From Sporosarcina cascadiensis (GTDB taxonomy: Bacteria; Bacillota; Bacilli; Bacillales_A; Planococcaceae), in assembly GCF_009650995.1 (NCBI RefSeq), contig NZ_WHVV01000003.1, positions 1 through 64,000 of the forward strand: a DNA stretch of 64,000 nucleotides, in the 5' to 3' direction. Below, piece by piece: positions 32,423 to 40,363 of the stretch. The number at the start of each line of letters is the position of its first letter. Position 1 is the stretch's first letter. Made by a program: the position numbers and the translations under genes. Under the pieces are notes generated by a model that was not told the origin of the DNA, made no database searches, and saw only the letters and a program-made list of their open reading frames with translations.

Positions 32423-33937
32423 ATGATGCAGCAACTAAATGTATTTGAAGAGTTTCCGCAAGACTGGATCCGGATGTTCACCCATCTGGCCAATCTATTT
32501 TTTGAACAATCAAAAGTAGGAACTGAAACTGTAGATGACGCCGCTATTGACATACGATTTTCTGAACAAATGAATGGGCCAGAGCCAAGCATTTCAGCGG
32601 TATTGCATTGGAATGGCCGGCAATACACTTCTGATTTTGCAGAATCTGCAGCAGAGACAGAAGAAAAAGAGCTGGTGCGTCAGAAAAAAAGAATGTATTC
32701 ACATGTCCTGCTCGATGTATTAGAACAAGCAACCGGCATGCAGCAGGAATGGGGCATACTGACCGGCATTCGGCCGACTAAGCTTTATCATATGTATAAA
32801 CAAGATGGTTATACGACTGACAAAGCAAAGCAATTATTACAGCAGCGCCACCGAGTATCGATGCGGAAAAGTGAATTGATCGCACAAATCGCGGACATTC
32901 AGCTTAACGCGCTGCCTGACCTTTATTCGCTGAAACAGGAAGTGAGTATTTATATCGGCATTCCGTTCTGTCCGACAAAGTGCGCATACTGTACATTTCC
33001 AGCTTATGCCATTCACCGAAAAAACGGCCGTGTGGAAAACTTTCTGGACGGTTTGCATGAAGAGATGCGTGCAATCGGAAGCTGGTTGAAAGAGCGTGAT
33101 ATCCGGATTACGACAATTTATTTCGGCGGCGGCACACCGACCTCGATTGAGGCGGATGAAATGGATGCGCTGTATCAGACCATGGCAGATTCCTTTCCAT
33201 ACATGGAGCAAGTGCGTGAAGTGACAGTGGAAGCGGGCCGGCCTGATACGATTACGGTGCCGAAACTGGAAGTGCTGAAGAAGTGGGGAATCGATCGAAT
33301 CAGTGTAAATCCCCAGTCCTATACTGACGAAACACTGAAAGCGATCGGACGTCATCACAGCGTGCAGGAAACAATCGACAAGTATTGGCTGTCCCGTGAA
33401 CAAGGCATGCGTAATATTAATATGGACCTGATAATCGGCCTGCCGAATGAAGGTTTGGAGGAGTTCGAGCATTCATTGGCGGAGACGGAAAAAATGCAGC
33501 CAGAGTCGCTGACAATCCATACACTGTCATTTAAACGGGCTTCTGAAATGACGCGCAATAAGGATAAGTATCGTGTGGCAGATCGAGAAACTGTCGGCAA
33601 GATGATGCAGCGCGGCGAAGAATGGGCGGAGACGAACGGTTATATTCCATATTATCTCTACCGTCAAAAGAATATCTTGGGTAATCTAGAAAATGTGGGC
33701 TATTCAAAGCCGGGAGAAGAGAGTCTGTATAATATCTTAATTATGGAAGAAGCGCAGACGATTATTGGACTGGGCTGCGGAGCTTCAAGCAAGTTCATGG
33801 ATCCTGAAACCGGCAAGCTCACACAGTTCCACAATCCTAAAGAACCTGCAGCTTATATCCTTGGTTTTGAAGAGTCAATTGATAAGAAAATAGCGTATTT
33901 GGAGGAATTGTTTCCTTCCGTTCACTCTATAGATTAA
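32423..33937 (+). CDS. hemZ: Coproporphyrinogen-III oxidase-like radical SAM protein
   Basis: A 504-residue oxygen-independent coproporphyrinogen oxidase homologue. The radical SAM cluster motif is IGIPFCPTKCAYCTFPAYA (CxxxCxxC), followed by the HemN-type sequences YFGGGTPTSIEA and EAGRPDTIT. The N-terminal 150 residues are specific to HemZ, which makes haem precursors under low oxygen. ATG 32423 follows GTAGGAGAG. The gene sits between yheA and yhaR, as in B. subtilis. Confidence 0.93.
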   Translation: MMQQLNVFEEFPQDWIRMFTHLANLFFEQSKVGTETVDDAAIDIRFSEQMNGPEPSISAVLHWNGRQYTSDFAESAAETEEKELVRQKKRMYSHVLLDVLEQATGMQQEWGILTGIRPTKLYHMYKQDGYTTDKAKQLLQQRHRVSMRKSELIAQIADIQLNALPDLYSLKQEVSIYIGIPFCPTKCAYCTFPAYAIHRKNGRVENFLDGLHEEMRAIGSWLKERDIRITTIYFGGGTPTSIEADEMDALYQTMADSFPYMEQVREVTVEAGRPDTITVPKLEVLKKWGIDRISVNPQSYTDETLKAIGRHHSVQETIDKYWLSREQGMRNINMDLIIGLPNEGLEEFEHSLAETEKMQPESLTIHTLSFKRASEMTRNKDKYRVADRETVGKMMQRGEEWAETNGYIPYYLYRQKNILGNLENVGYSKPGEESLYNILIMEEAQTIIGLGCGASSKFMDPETGKLTQFHNPKEPAAYILGFEESIDKKIAYLEELFPSVHSID

Positions 33938-33940
33938 TAA

Positions 33941-33979
33941 AAGTTCCCCGGTCACATTGCTGATTGGGGAATTTTTTTA
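33941..33979. terminator. Terminator after hemZ
   Basis: A stem with AAGTTCCCC and GGGGAATTTT arms around a 16-nt loop, then a run of T. It lies just beyond the hemZ stop. Confidence 0.7.
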
Positions 33980-33986
33980 GAGATGG

Positions 33987-34039
33987 TTGTGCAAATGCTC
34001 AGGTAATTGTGTATAATGTTATGAATGAACGACCATTCA
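33987..34039 (+). promoter_or_regulatory. Promoter with a FadR-type operator for the enoyl-CoA hydratase
   Basis: TTGTGC (33987-33992) and TATAAT (34012-34017) form a promoter with a 19-nt gap. Just after it, the 18-bp dyad TGAATGAACGACCATTCA (34022-34039) matches the outer arms of the Bacillus FadR operator, TGAATGA...CATTCA. FadR represses beta-oxidation genes until acyl-CoA binds. The FadR gene is not in this window. Confidence 0.65.
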
Positions 34040-34056
34040 TAATAAAGGGGGAAATG

Positions 34057-34839
34057 ATGATGACAAAACAGATCGAAGTGGAAATTCAAGACAGATTGGC
34101 AACGGTTACATTTAATCAACCGTCAGCGATGAATGCAATGGACGGAGAAATGATGAGAGAGCTGGCGGATGTCGTCGATGAGTTAAAAGGGAATTCAACT
34201 GTACACGTCGTGCTGTTCCGCGGAGCAGGCCGCGCATTCTCTGCCGGCGGTAACGTAAAAGCGATGCTTGACCCGCACGGACCGATGAAAATGGAAGATA
34301 TTATGGTCGACTTATCAAGACTTGCTCTAGCTTTGTACAGTATGCCTCAAATCACGATTGCATCTGTCCATGGTGCAGCGGCGGGACTTGGATGCAGTAT
34401 TGCGATTGCCTGTGATATAGTCATTGCAGAAGAATCAAGCAAGATTGCGATGAATTTCATTGGGATTGGTCTGTTGCCGGACGGCGGCGGTCATTTCTTC
34501 CTGAAAGAGCGAGTGGGTACAGCGAGAGCGAAGCAGCTGATCTGGTCGGGTGAAGTGATGGACGGTAAACGTGCAGCTCAGATCGGACTTATTGATCAGG
34601 TAGTGGCGGACGGCGAAGCTTGGAATGCTGCACAGCAGCGCGCACAGCAGATCCTGCATTCTCCCACAGCTTCCATGGCTGCATCCAAACAGATTTTACA
34701 TGCAGCCGGAATTGAAAAACTGAAGAGAGTGGTAGAGTTGGAGAGTGAAGGACAGGCAGCGATGCGCAGAACTTCAGACCACCGGGAAGGAATCCAGGCA
34801 TTCGTTGAGAAAAGAAAGCCCAGTTTTACAGGTCAGTAA
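34057..34839 (+). CDS. yhaR: Enoyl-CoA hydratase/isomerase family protein
   Basis: A 260-residue crotonase-fold enzyme. GRAFSAGGNVKAM and VHGAAAGLGCSIAIACDIV form the CoA/oxyanion-hole sites, and FIGIGLLPDGGGHFFL lies near the active site. Members hydrate or isomerise enoyl-CoA in fatty-acid breakdown. ATG 34057 and 34060 both fit the GGGGG site at 34047-34051. A FadR-type operator upstream fits a beta-oxidation role. The order hemZ-yhaR-yhaQ is that of B. subtilis. Confidence 0.9.
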   Translation: MMTKQIEVEIQDRLATVTFNQPSAMNAMDGEMMRELADVVDELKGNSTVHVVLFRGAGRAFSAGGNVKAMLDPHGPMKMEDIMVDLSRLALALYSMPQITIASVHGAAAGLGCSIAIACDIVIAEESSKIAMNFIGIGLLPDGGGHFFLKERVGTARAKQLIWSGEVMDGKRAAQIGLIDQVVADGEAWNAAQQRAQQILHSPTASMAASKQILHAAGIEKLKRVVELESEGQAAMRRTSDHREGIQAFVEKRKPSFTGQ

Positions 34840-34942
34840 GGAAGACTGGTGAATTCCTATTTGTCTTATTTCCCGCGAGTTCTTTAAGTTAATTAGGCAT
34901 TGACTGCGCCGCAGCAGGAGGCTGTGTGAAATACTCGACTCT

Positions 34943-35068
34943 GGCCTGGCGTTGTTTGGTTCGGCGGGGACGCGTTTTGGTGCGGTGCTGCGACAGTTTG
35001 GTTCGCTGAATCTCGCGTAACGTGCGGTTCTGGCTAGTTTTGGTTCGTTTCCCGCCGGTTTTGGCTCG
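34943..35068. repeat. Degenerate 21-bp tandem array, CGAACCAAAAC motif
   Basis: Read on the minus strand, six units of exactly 21 bp follow each other with a consensus start CGAACCAAAAC and variable second half. Four begin CGAACCAAA or close. The period, two helical turns, is exact across the block. It lies between yhaR and mgsA. An apparent reading frame (MSHRAKTGGKRTKTS...) is just the repeat read as heptads and is not credible as a gene. Confidence 0.75.
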
Positions 35069-35111
35069 GTGGGATGACACTTTGGCGCGTTTCTTTATTT
35101 ACGCTTACACG

Positions 35112-35157
35112 ACAAAGCTGCCGGGAAAGTCAAAAATGACTTTCCCGGCAGCTTTGT
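35112..35157. terminator. Strong hairpin after mgsA
   Basis: A 21-bp perfect stem (ACAAAGCTGCCGGGAAAGTCA with its complement) and a 4-nt loop lie just past the mgsA stop on the minus strand. The T tract is weak, so it may act as a terminator or an mRNA stabiliser. Confidence 0.7.
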
Positions 35158-35175
35158 TTACTATCATAAACTGTT

Positions 35176-35589
35176 TTATTGATATTTCGCAGCAGTTTCC
35201 CGCCAGGAAAAATACCCTTTTTCAATCGCTCGCAGCAATAGTTCTGCAGAGGCCAGGTTTGTGGCCAGCGGAATACCGTACACATCACATAATCGAAGCA
35301 GTGCACTGACATCTGGCTCATGCGGCTGTGCTGTCAGCGGGTCACGGAAAAATAAGATTAAATCCAGTTTTCCAGTGGCGATCATAGCGCCGATCTGCTG
35401 GTCACCGCCAAGCGGGCCTGACATAAGACAGTGAATGGAAAGCTCTGTTTCTTCCATGATTCTTTTCCCGGTTGTACCTGTTGCGTAGAGAGTATGTTTT
35501 GCGAATATTTGTTCATAGGCAATTGTGAAATTCACTAATTCAGACTTTTTTTCATCATGCGCAATTAAGGCAATGTTCAAACCAGTCAC
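35176..35589 (-). CDS. mgsA: Methylglyoxal synthase
   Basis: A 137-residue enzyme that turns dihydroxyacetone phosphate into methylglyoxal and phosphate, bypassing lower glycolysis. [17 protein letters not shown] and [16 protein letters not shown] bind the phosphate, and [17 protein letters not shown] holds catalytic Asp residues. Length and motifs are complete. It stands alone on the minus strand, with no close partner gene. Confidence 0.95.
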   Translation of the reverse strand: MTGLNIALIAHDEKKSELVNFTIAYEQIFAKHTLYATGTTGKRIMEETELSIHCLMSGPLGGDQQIGAMIATGKLDLILFFRDPLTAQPHEPDVSALLRLCDVYGIPLATNLASAELLLRAIEKGYFSWRETAAKYQ

Positions 35590-35914
35590 TTCCTTCTACG
35601 AGTTATTGACGAGGATAGCTTATCACAAATTAAGAGAAAAATCTCGCTTTTATTAGACTGTATATAAAATTCTCTGATAAAATAATAAATAGTGAAAAAT
35701 GAAAGGGTTTACATTTTTCTGTGCTGCTGGAAGAATCGTTTTACTGAATTTTTCGTCCCTTTTTATTGATAACATTAATACTGTCTAAAAGAAAAAGTTT
35801 CCCGGGAAATAATTTGGAGGAAAAGGAGATATAAAGAAAGGAATAAATACACTTTTAAACAAATCAAACTCGATATTCTGTTCAATTTAGAAGAAGAATG
35901 TCGGTTATATGCGG
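35590..35914. other. Intergenic region, no gene recognised
   Basis: The region is AT-rich. A strong GGAGGAAAAGGAG string at 35816-35828 is not followed by a usable start codon and frame. No promoter, repeat or RNA motif is clear apart from the mgsA upstream region. Confidence 0.5.
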
Positions 35915-35957
35915 AAAAAGAGACTGTCCCGTTATAAATCGGGAACAGTCTCTTTTT
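35915..35957. terminator. Terminator after the YhzC-like gene
   Basis: AAAAAGAGACTGT pairs with ACAGTCTCTTTTT around an inner CCCG/CGGG stem. T tracts on both strands allow bidirectional use. Confidence 0.85.
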
Positions 35958-36141
35958 AAACATGAAATAACAATAGCTTTCCAAGCGGGGAAGCCAGTCG
36001 GTGTGTGCGCTCCAGCAACTCTTTTTCAGTGAGCAGCTGGCGGCCCTGTTCTTTTGCAGCGTCATCATTTTCTGCAGTAAAAGCTTCATCTGTAATCAGT
36101 GTTCCGTCTTTTTCGTATGCAGTCAGTTTGTATGTCTTCAT
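35956..36141 (-). CDS. Small YhzC-like protein
   Basis: A 61-residue protein, MKTYKLTAYEKDGTLITDEA, ending THRLASPLGKLLLFHV. The pattern (start MKTY, end THR..SP.GKL.LFH) resembles the small YhzC family of Bacilli, whose function is unknown. GGAGGAGATTG lies upstream of the ATG. It is divergent from the XRE regulator. Similarity was judged from memory of the family, so the name is tentative. Confidence 0.6.
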   Translation of the reverse strand: MKTYKLTAYEKDGTLITDEAFTAENDDAAKEQGRQLLTEKELLERTHRLASPLGKLLLFHV

Positions 36142-36219
36142 TCAATCTCCTCCATCTTCTTTTTAATCAGTATACTATGAAATACTAGTAATGAATAGCC
36201 ATTCACTTATATTGCTGTG

Positions 36220-36279
36220 TAAAGTTTGCTTGACATTAAAAGAAATGTAAAGTAAAGTTTACGTAAAGCTTCCTTTACA
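36220..36279 (+). promoter_or_regulatory. GTAAAG repeat cluster upstream of the XRE regulator
   Basis: GTAAAG occurs at 36220, 36249, 36254 and 36265, and its inverse CTTTAC at 36274, within 60 bp. GTAAA-GTTTAC forms a dyad at 36254-36264. A TTGACA box lies at 36231-36236. It is a likely autoregulatory operator region of the downstream XRE gene. A weaker dyad TGAAT-agcc-ATTCA lies at 36193-36206. Confidence 0.45.
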
Positions 36280-36307
36280 TTATATTGATCAGAAAAGGGT
36301 GATAAAG

Positions 36308-36505
36308 GTGAACAACCACATTAAAGCCAGGCGGGTTGAAATGGGATGGACGCAAGATGGCTTGGCGGAAAAATTAGATGTGTCACGGCAGACTATTATT
36401 TCCTTAGAAAAAGGAAAATATAATCCGTCCTTAGTGCTTGCATTTAAGATTTCAAACTTGTTTGGCTGCAGGATAGAAGAAATATTCATTTATGAGGAGG
36501 AATAG
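36308..36505 (+). CDS. XRE-family transcriptional regulator (YozG-like)
   Basis: A 65-residue minimal helix-turn-helix protein: MGWTQDGLAEKLDVSRQTIISLEKGKYNPSL covers the DNA-binding helices. Such small regulators often sit in front of a membrane protein gene of the DUF2178/DUF3796 type, as here, and control it. The GTG at 36308 is preferred; another GTG at 36299 is in frame. The four GTAAAG repeats before it may be its operators. Confidence 0.85.
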   Translation: MNNHIKARRVEMGWTQDGLAEKLDVSRQTIISLEKGKYNPSLVLAFKISNLFGCRIEEIFIYEEE

Positions 36506-36508
36506 ATT

Positions 36509-36820
36509 ATGTATGAAGGTTTTAATATTGGTTCATTTTTGCTGGGTTTGCCGCTGGGACTGGCAATTACAGGAATTATACTGTTAATCAGCTGGAGAAT
36601 CGGCAAGAAACAAAGACGTTATGACGAAAGATACCAGACGATACATCGCCAGGCGCGTTCCTATTCCTGGTTTGCCACAACAGCAGCCGTTTTGATAGGA
36701 TGGCTGATTGCTATATTAATGGAGGGGCCGGGTCCTGCGTTCTTTATTTTAACAGCAATCTGGGCAGTTCATATGCTGTCTTATACAATCGGTGCAGCCG
36801 TTGCCAGCCGAAATAATTAA
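36509..36820 (+). CDS. Small membrane protein paired with the XRE regulator
   Basis: The 103-residue protein has three hydrophobic segments (about 9-28, 53-72, 76-97) and a charged loop KKQRRYDERYQTIHRQAR. The loop and layout recall DUF2178-type proteins that accompany small XRE regulators. AGGAGGAATAG precedes the ATG, 4 nt after the regulator's stop, so the two are co-expressed. No enzymatic motif is seen; a role in envelope stress or in controlling the regulator is possible. Confidence 0.6.
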   Translation: MYEGFNIGSFLLGLPLGLAITGIILLISWRIGKKQRRYDERYQTIHRQARSYSWFATTAAVLIGWLIAILMEGPGPAFFILTAIWAVHMLSYTIGAAVASRNN

Positions 36821-36889
36821 AGAATCTTGAAACAATTCGAGATGTGGAACGTAGAACTAGATAAAGAGACTGAGAGGAGACTTATATGC

Positions 36890-37789
36890 ATGGCATTACA
36901 GCTTGAACAAGTGACCAAACGATTTGGAGACTTTACGGCAGTAGACCATCTGTCACTGACAGTTGAAGAAGGTACGATGTACGGCTTTCTTGGAGCCAAT
37001 GGGGCTGGCAAGACGACAACTTTCCGTATGATTCTTGGCTTGCTGAATACAACAGAAGGTTCCATCCATTGGAACGGGCAGAAAATAACCTATGCGACAA
37101 GCCCGCTCATCGGTTATTTACCGGAAGAGCGGGGACTTTATCCGAAAATGAAGGTGCTGGAGCAGCTTGTTTTTCTTGGACAGCTGCGAGGGATGAATAA
37201 AACGGCGGCGAAAAAGGCTGCGCTTCAGTGGCTGGAGCGTTTTGAAGTCCCGCATTATACGGATAAAAAAGTAGAGGAATTGTCTAAAGGGAATCAGCAG
37301 AAGATCCAGGTGATTGCCTCCTTGATGCATGATCCGAAACTGCTGATTCTGGATGAACCGTTCTCAGGTCTGGATCCAGTCAATGTGGAGATGCTGAAAC
37401 GGGCTATCATCGATTTTCGAAACAGCGGGGCGACCATTCTTTTTTCCAGTCACCGTATGGATCATGTGGAAGAATTATGTGAACAGCTCAGCATCATACA
37501 TCATGGCCAGCAGCTTGTCAGTGGAAATTTACGGGATGTCAAACGGTCATTCGGCAAGCAGAATGTCAGGATACGTGCAGACTTTTCATTGGAAGAATTA
37601 GATGCTCTGCCCGGAGTCAATACAGCCCATCATTCATTGGAAGGCGCGGTATTCCAGGTGGAAAATGAAAGCATTGCGAATGTATTGCTGCAGGCTGCTT
37701 TATTGAAAGGGCCGATTCGCCATTTTGGAATAGAAGAACCATCTTTGCAAGACATATTTATTGCGAAAGTGGGGGAAGAACATGCGTGA
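36890..37789 (+). CDS. yhaQ: ABC transporter ATP-binding protein YhaQ (Na+ efflux type)
   Basis: A 299-residue ATPase: Walker A GANGAGKTT, signature LSKGNQQK, Walker B LLILDEPFSGLDP. The C-terminal extension (about 215-299) is typical of the NatA/YhaQ group. The start at 36890 follows AGGAGA 9 nt upstream; the longer TTG reading at 36827 is unlikely. It overlaps yhaP by 8 nt, so ATPase and permease are coupled. Substrate is unknown; NatA homologues export sodium. Confidence 0.9.
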   Translation: MALQLEQVTKRFGDFTAVDHLSLTVEEGTMYGFLGANGAGKTTTFRMILGLLNTTEGSIHWNGQKITYATSPLIGYLPEERGLYPKMKVLEQLVFLGQLRGMNKTAAKKAALQWLERFEVPHYTDKKVEELSKGNQQKIQVIASLMHDPKLLILDEPFSGLDPVNVEMLKRAIIDFRNSGATILFSSHRMDHVEELCEQLSIIHHGQQLVSGNLRDVKRSFGKQNVRIRADFSLEELDALPGVNTAHHSLEGAVFQVENESIANVLLQAALLKGPIRHFGIEEPSLQDIFIAKVGEEHA

Positions 37790-39041
37790 GTTTTGGATAA
37801 TTTTCAGGCAGAGTTTCGTAACGAAGGCAAAAACGAAGTCATTCTTCATCACAACACTTATTATGGTTGCGGGGATATTCCTCTTTGCCAATTTGCCCGG
37901 CCTTATTAATACAGCGAGTAAATGGATAGGTGATGGAGAAGAAGATAAAGTTCTCGTGCTCGATGACAGCGGAGTATTGATGGAACGTCTGCAGCAACAG
38001 CTGAAGCTGAATGAGGAAGAAATTACAATAGAGCTTGCAAATGAAACGAAAGAACAGCTGGAGAAGCAAGTGGAAGCTGAAAAAATAGATGCTTTCATTG
38101 AATTACATCTTGATGCTTCACAAACAATACAAGCGACCTATACATCAGCCAGTTCAGTAGATCAATATTTGCCGTCTTCTTTGCAAGATGCGCTGCAGAC
38201 CATACAGACAGAAGTGAAAGCCGAACAGCTCTCATTGTCCGCTGATGAAGTAGCTACGCTGTTCGCGCCCATTCATTTTGAGAAGCAAAACATTTCTGCT
38301 TCGGCTAAGTCGGAGGATGAGCTGAATCAGGCACGGGTGCTCGTGTATGTGCTGATGTTCGTCATTTATTTTGCAGTCATCATCTATTCTTCGATGATTG
38401 CGACAGAAGTAGCCACGGAAAAGTCTTCACGTGTCATGGAAATTTTAATTTCGAGCGTGTCACCGGTTAAGCATATGTTTGCAAAAGTGCTCGGAATCGG
38501 ATTACTCGGGATTGTACAGATACTAATTTACGGTGCAGCAGGGTTCATCGCCTATAAAGTGTCTTCAATTGGAGAAGAGAATGACTTTTCGGCATTCTTC
38601 AGCTTAGAAAACCTGCAAGTCAGTACGCTGGTCTATGCGGTAATTTTCTTCTTGCTGGGCTATTTTCTTTATGCAACCCTTGCCGCATTGCTCGGTTCGC
38701 TTGTCAGCCGGACAGAAGATGTGCAGCAAATGATCATGCCGATGTCCTTGCTGGTAGTCGCAGCGTTCATTATTGCAGCGACGGGCCTTGGTAATCCAGA
38801 GTTGGGCTATTTGAAAATCGCATCGTTTGTACCGTTTTTCGCACCGCTGGTTATGTTCTTGCGGGTAGGCATGCTCGATCTGCCATTATGGGAGCCATTG
38901 CTGTCCATTGCGATCATGGTCGTGACGATTGCGGTTCTCGGCTGGTTTGGAGCAAAAGTCTACCGCGGAGGCGTGCTGATGTACGGCCCGTCCCGTTCAT
39001 TGAAAGACTTGAAGAAGGCCATTCAGCTCGGAAAAGAATAA
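37782..39041 (+). CDS. yhaP: ABC transporter permease YhaP
   Basis: A 419-residue ABC-2 type permease of the same length as B. subtilis YhaP. It has an N-terminal helix (about 20-38), a large extracytoplasmic domain with coiled-coil segments (about 45-180), then five or six helices (185-400) starting with VLMFVIYFAVIIYSSMIATEVA. Closest relatives pair with NatA-type ATPases. GGGGGAAG lies before the ATG. It is followed by a terminator and the yhaO gene. Confidence 0.9.
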   Translation: MREFWIIFRQSFVTKAKTKSFFITTLIMVAGIFLFANLPGLINTASKWIGDGEEDKVLVLDDSGVLMERLQQQLKLNEEEITIELANETKEQLEKQVEAEKIDAFIELHLDASQTIQATYTSASSVDQYLPSSLQDALQTIQTEVKAEQLSLSADEVATLFAPIHFEKQNISASAKSEDELNQARVLVYVLMFVIYFAVIIYSSMIATEVATEKSSRVMEILISSVSPVKHMFAKVLGIGLLGIVQILIYGAAGFIAYKVSSIGEENDFSAFFSLENLQVSTLVYAVIFFLLGYFLYATLAALLGSLVSRTEDVQQMIMPMSLLVVAAFIIAATGLGNPELGYLKIASFVPFFAPLVMFLRVGMLDLPLWEPLLSIAIMVVTIAVLGWFGAKVYRGGVLMYGPSRSLKDLKKAIQLGKE

Positions 39042-39047
39042 ACTTGC

Positions 39048-39079
39048 AGCCTGTCGCCGAAAGGGGTGACAGGCTTTTT
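39048..39079 (+). terminator. Terminator after yhaP
   Basis: AGCCTGTC pairs with GACAGGCT, extended inward around a GAAA tetraloop, then five T. It ends the yhaQP unit. Confidence 0.8.
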
Positions 39080-39150
39080 GCATGCACTTTCCAGTTCGAG
39101 AGTGCTTATGGTAAAATAGAGAACGAGTATTCGACGAAAGAGGTGCAACT

Positions 39151-40359
39151 ATGGAGGCAATCCGTTTTTTACATACAGCTGATCTGCATCTTGACAGCCC
39201 GTTTAAAGGCATGGCAGCAGGTCCGAATGAATTGGCGAGGCTGCAGCAATCTACTTTTTCGGCGTTTGACCGTTTTATTGACTATGCGGTGAAGGTCCGG
39301 CCGGATTTCATCGTCATCGTCGGCGATCTTTATGACGGGGAAGACCGCAGCCTGCGTGCACAAATACGATTCCAGCAAGGCATGCAGCGTCTTTATGAAA
39401 AGGAAATCCCGGTTTTTATTACATACGGCAATCACGATCATCTGGCGGGCAGCTGGACAAGAGTTTCATTGCCCGCGAATGTACAGACTTTTTCCGAAGA
39501 AGTGGAGCAAAAACAGCTGACTATCCGGGGAGAGAAGGTCTTTCTGCATGGATTCAGCTATCCGCAGCGTCATGTGACAGAGCCGATGATAGCGGACTAT
39601 CCAGTTGCCTCAGATGAGGGAATCCATATCGGTCTTTTGCACGGCAGTGTGGCAGGTGACGCGGAACATGCTGTCTATGCGCCATTTACTGTCAGTGAGC
39701 TGCAGGAGAAGAATTATCACTATTGGGCACTCGGGCATATTCACAAACGTCAGCAGTTAGCGGAAGACCCGCCTGTCGTTTATCCCGGAAATCTTCAGGG
39801 ACGGCATCGTAAAGAGCAAGGTATAAAAGGGTTTTATGATGTATCGATTACCCGCGGGAAAACATCATTGAATTTTGTCAGAACTTCCGATATTGTCTTC
39901 AGCCGTCTGACTGTTTCCTGCGAAGGCATTGACTACGCGGATGACTGGGTGACCAGGTGTCAGGAAACAATTGACAGGTTTATCGCAGAGTCGGGCAATG
40001 CGGTGGTGGAATTGATCATGGAAGATACGGAAGGGCTGGCCGGCGACTTGCAGCGTGCGTCGTCAGAATGGGAGTGGCTCGACATTTTAAGGGAGCAATA
40101 CAGCGGGATAGAACCTTTCGTATGGATCACTTCGATTGACTGGCCGGCTGTTTCGAATGAAGAGCTGCCGGCAGCATTGCTGGAACCGGTTGAACAAACA
40201 CTGGCAAGCTGGCCGGCGGATGAATGGCAAGGACTTGTGAAAGACCTGTACAGCCACCGTGCCGGCCGCTATTTAGAGAGCCTGACCGCGAATGATATGG
40301 AACAGCTGAAACAGCAGACTGCGGCTTTATTGGCTGCGGAATTGCTGAAGGAGAGATGA
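39151..40359 (+). CDS. yhaO: DNA repair exonuclease YhaO (Mre11/SbcD family)
   Basis: A 402-residue calcineurin-like metallophosphoesterase. FLHTADLHLDSPF, IVIVGDLYDGEDR, FITYGNHDHL and GHIHKRQQ supply the metal ligands of the Mre11 fold. The C-terminal half is the capping domain. It probably works with the ATPase YhaN, encoded 4 bp downstream, like SbcCD, in cleaving DNA ends or hairpins. The start follows AAAGAGGTG. Confidence 0.92.
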   Translation: MEAIRFLHTADLHLDSPFKGMAAGPNELARLQQSTFSAFDRFIDYAVKVRPDFIVIVGDLYDGEDRSLRAQIRFQQGMQRLYEKEIPVFITYGNHDHLAGSWTRVSLPANVQTFSEEVEQKQLTIRGEKVFLHGFSYPQRHVTEPMIADYPVASDEGIHIGLLHGSVAGDAEHAVYAPFTVSELQEKNYHYWALGHIHKRQQLAEDPPVVYPGNLQGRHRKEQGIKGFYDVSITRGKTSLNFVRTSDIVFSRLTVSCEGIDYADDWVTRCQETIDRFIAESGNAVVELIMEDTEGLAGDLQRASSEWEWLDILREQYSGIEPFVWITSIDWPAVSNEELPAALLEPVEQTLASWPADEWQGLVKDLYSHRAGRYLESLTANDMEQLKQQTAALLAAELLKER

Positions 40360-40363
40360 TCGA

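Noticed and set aside
34889..35080. 63-codon minus-strand frame rich in Arg, Thr and Lys
   Set aside because: It is the 21-bp array translated as heptads, with no ribosome binding site.
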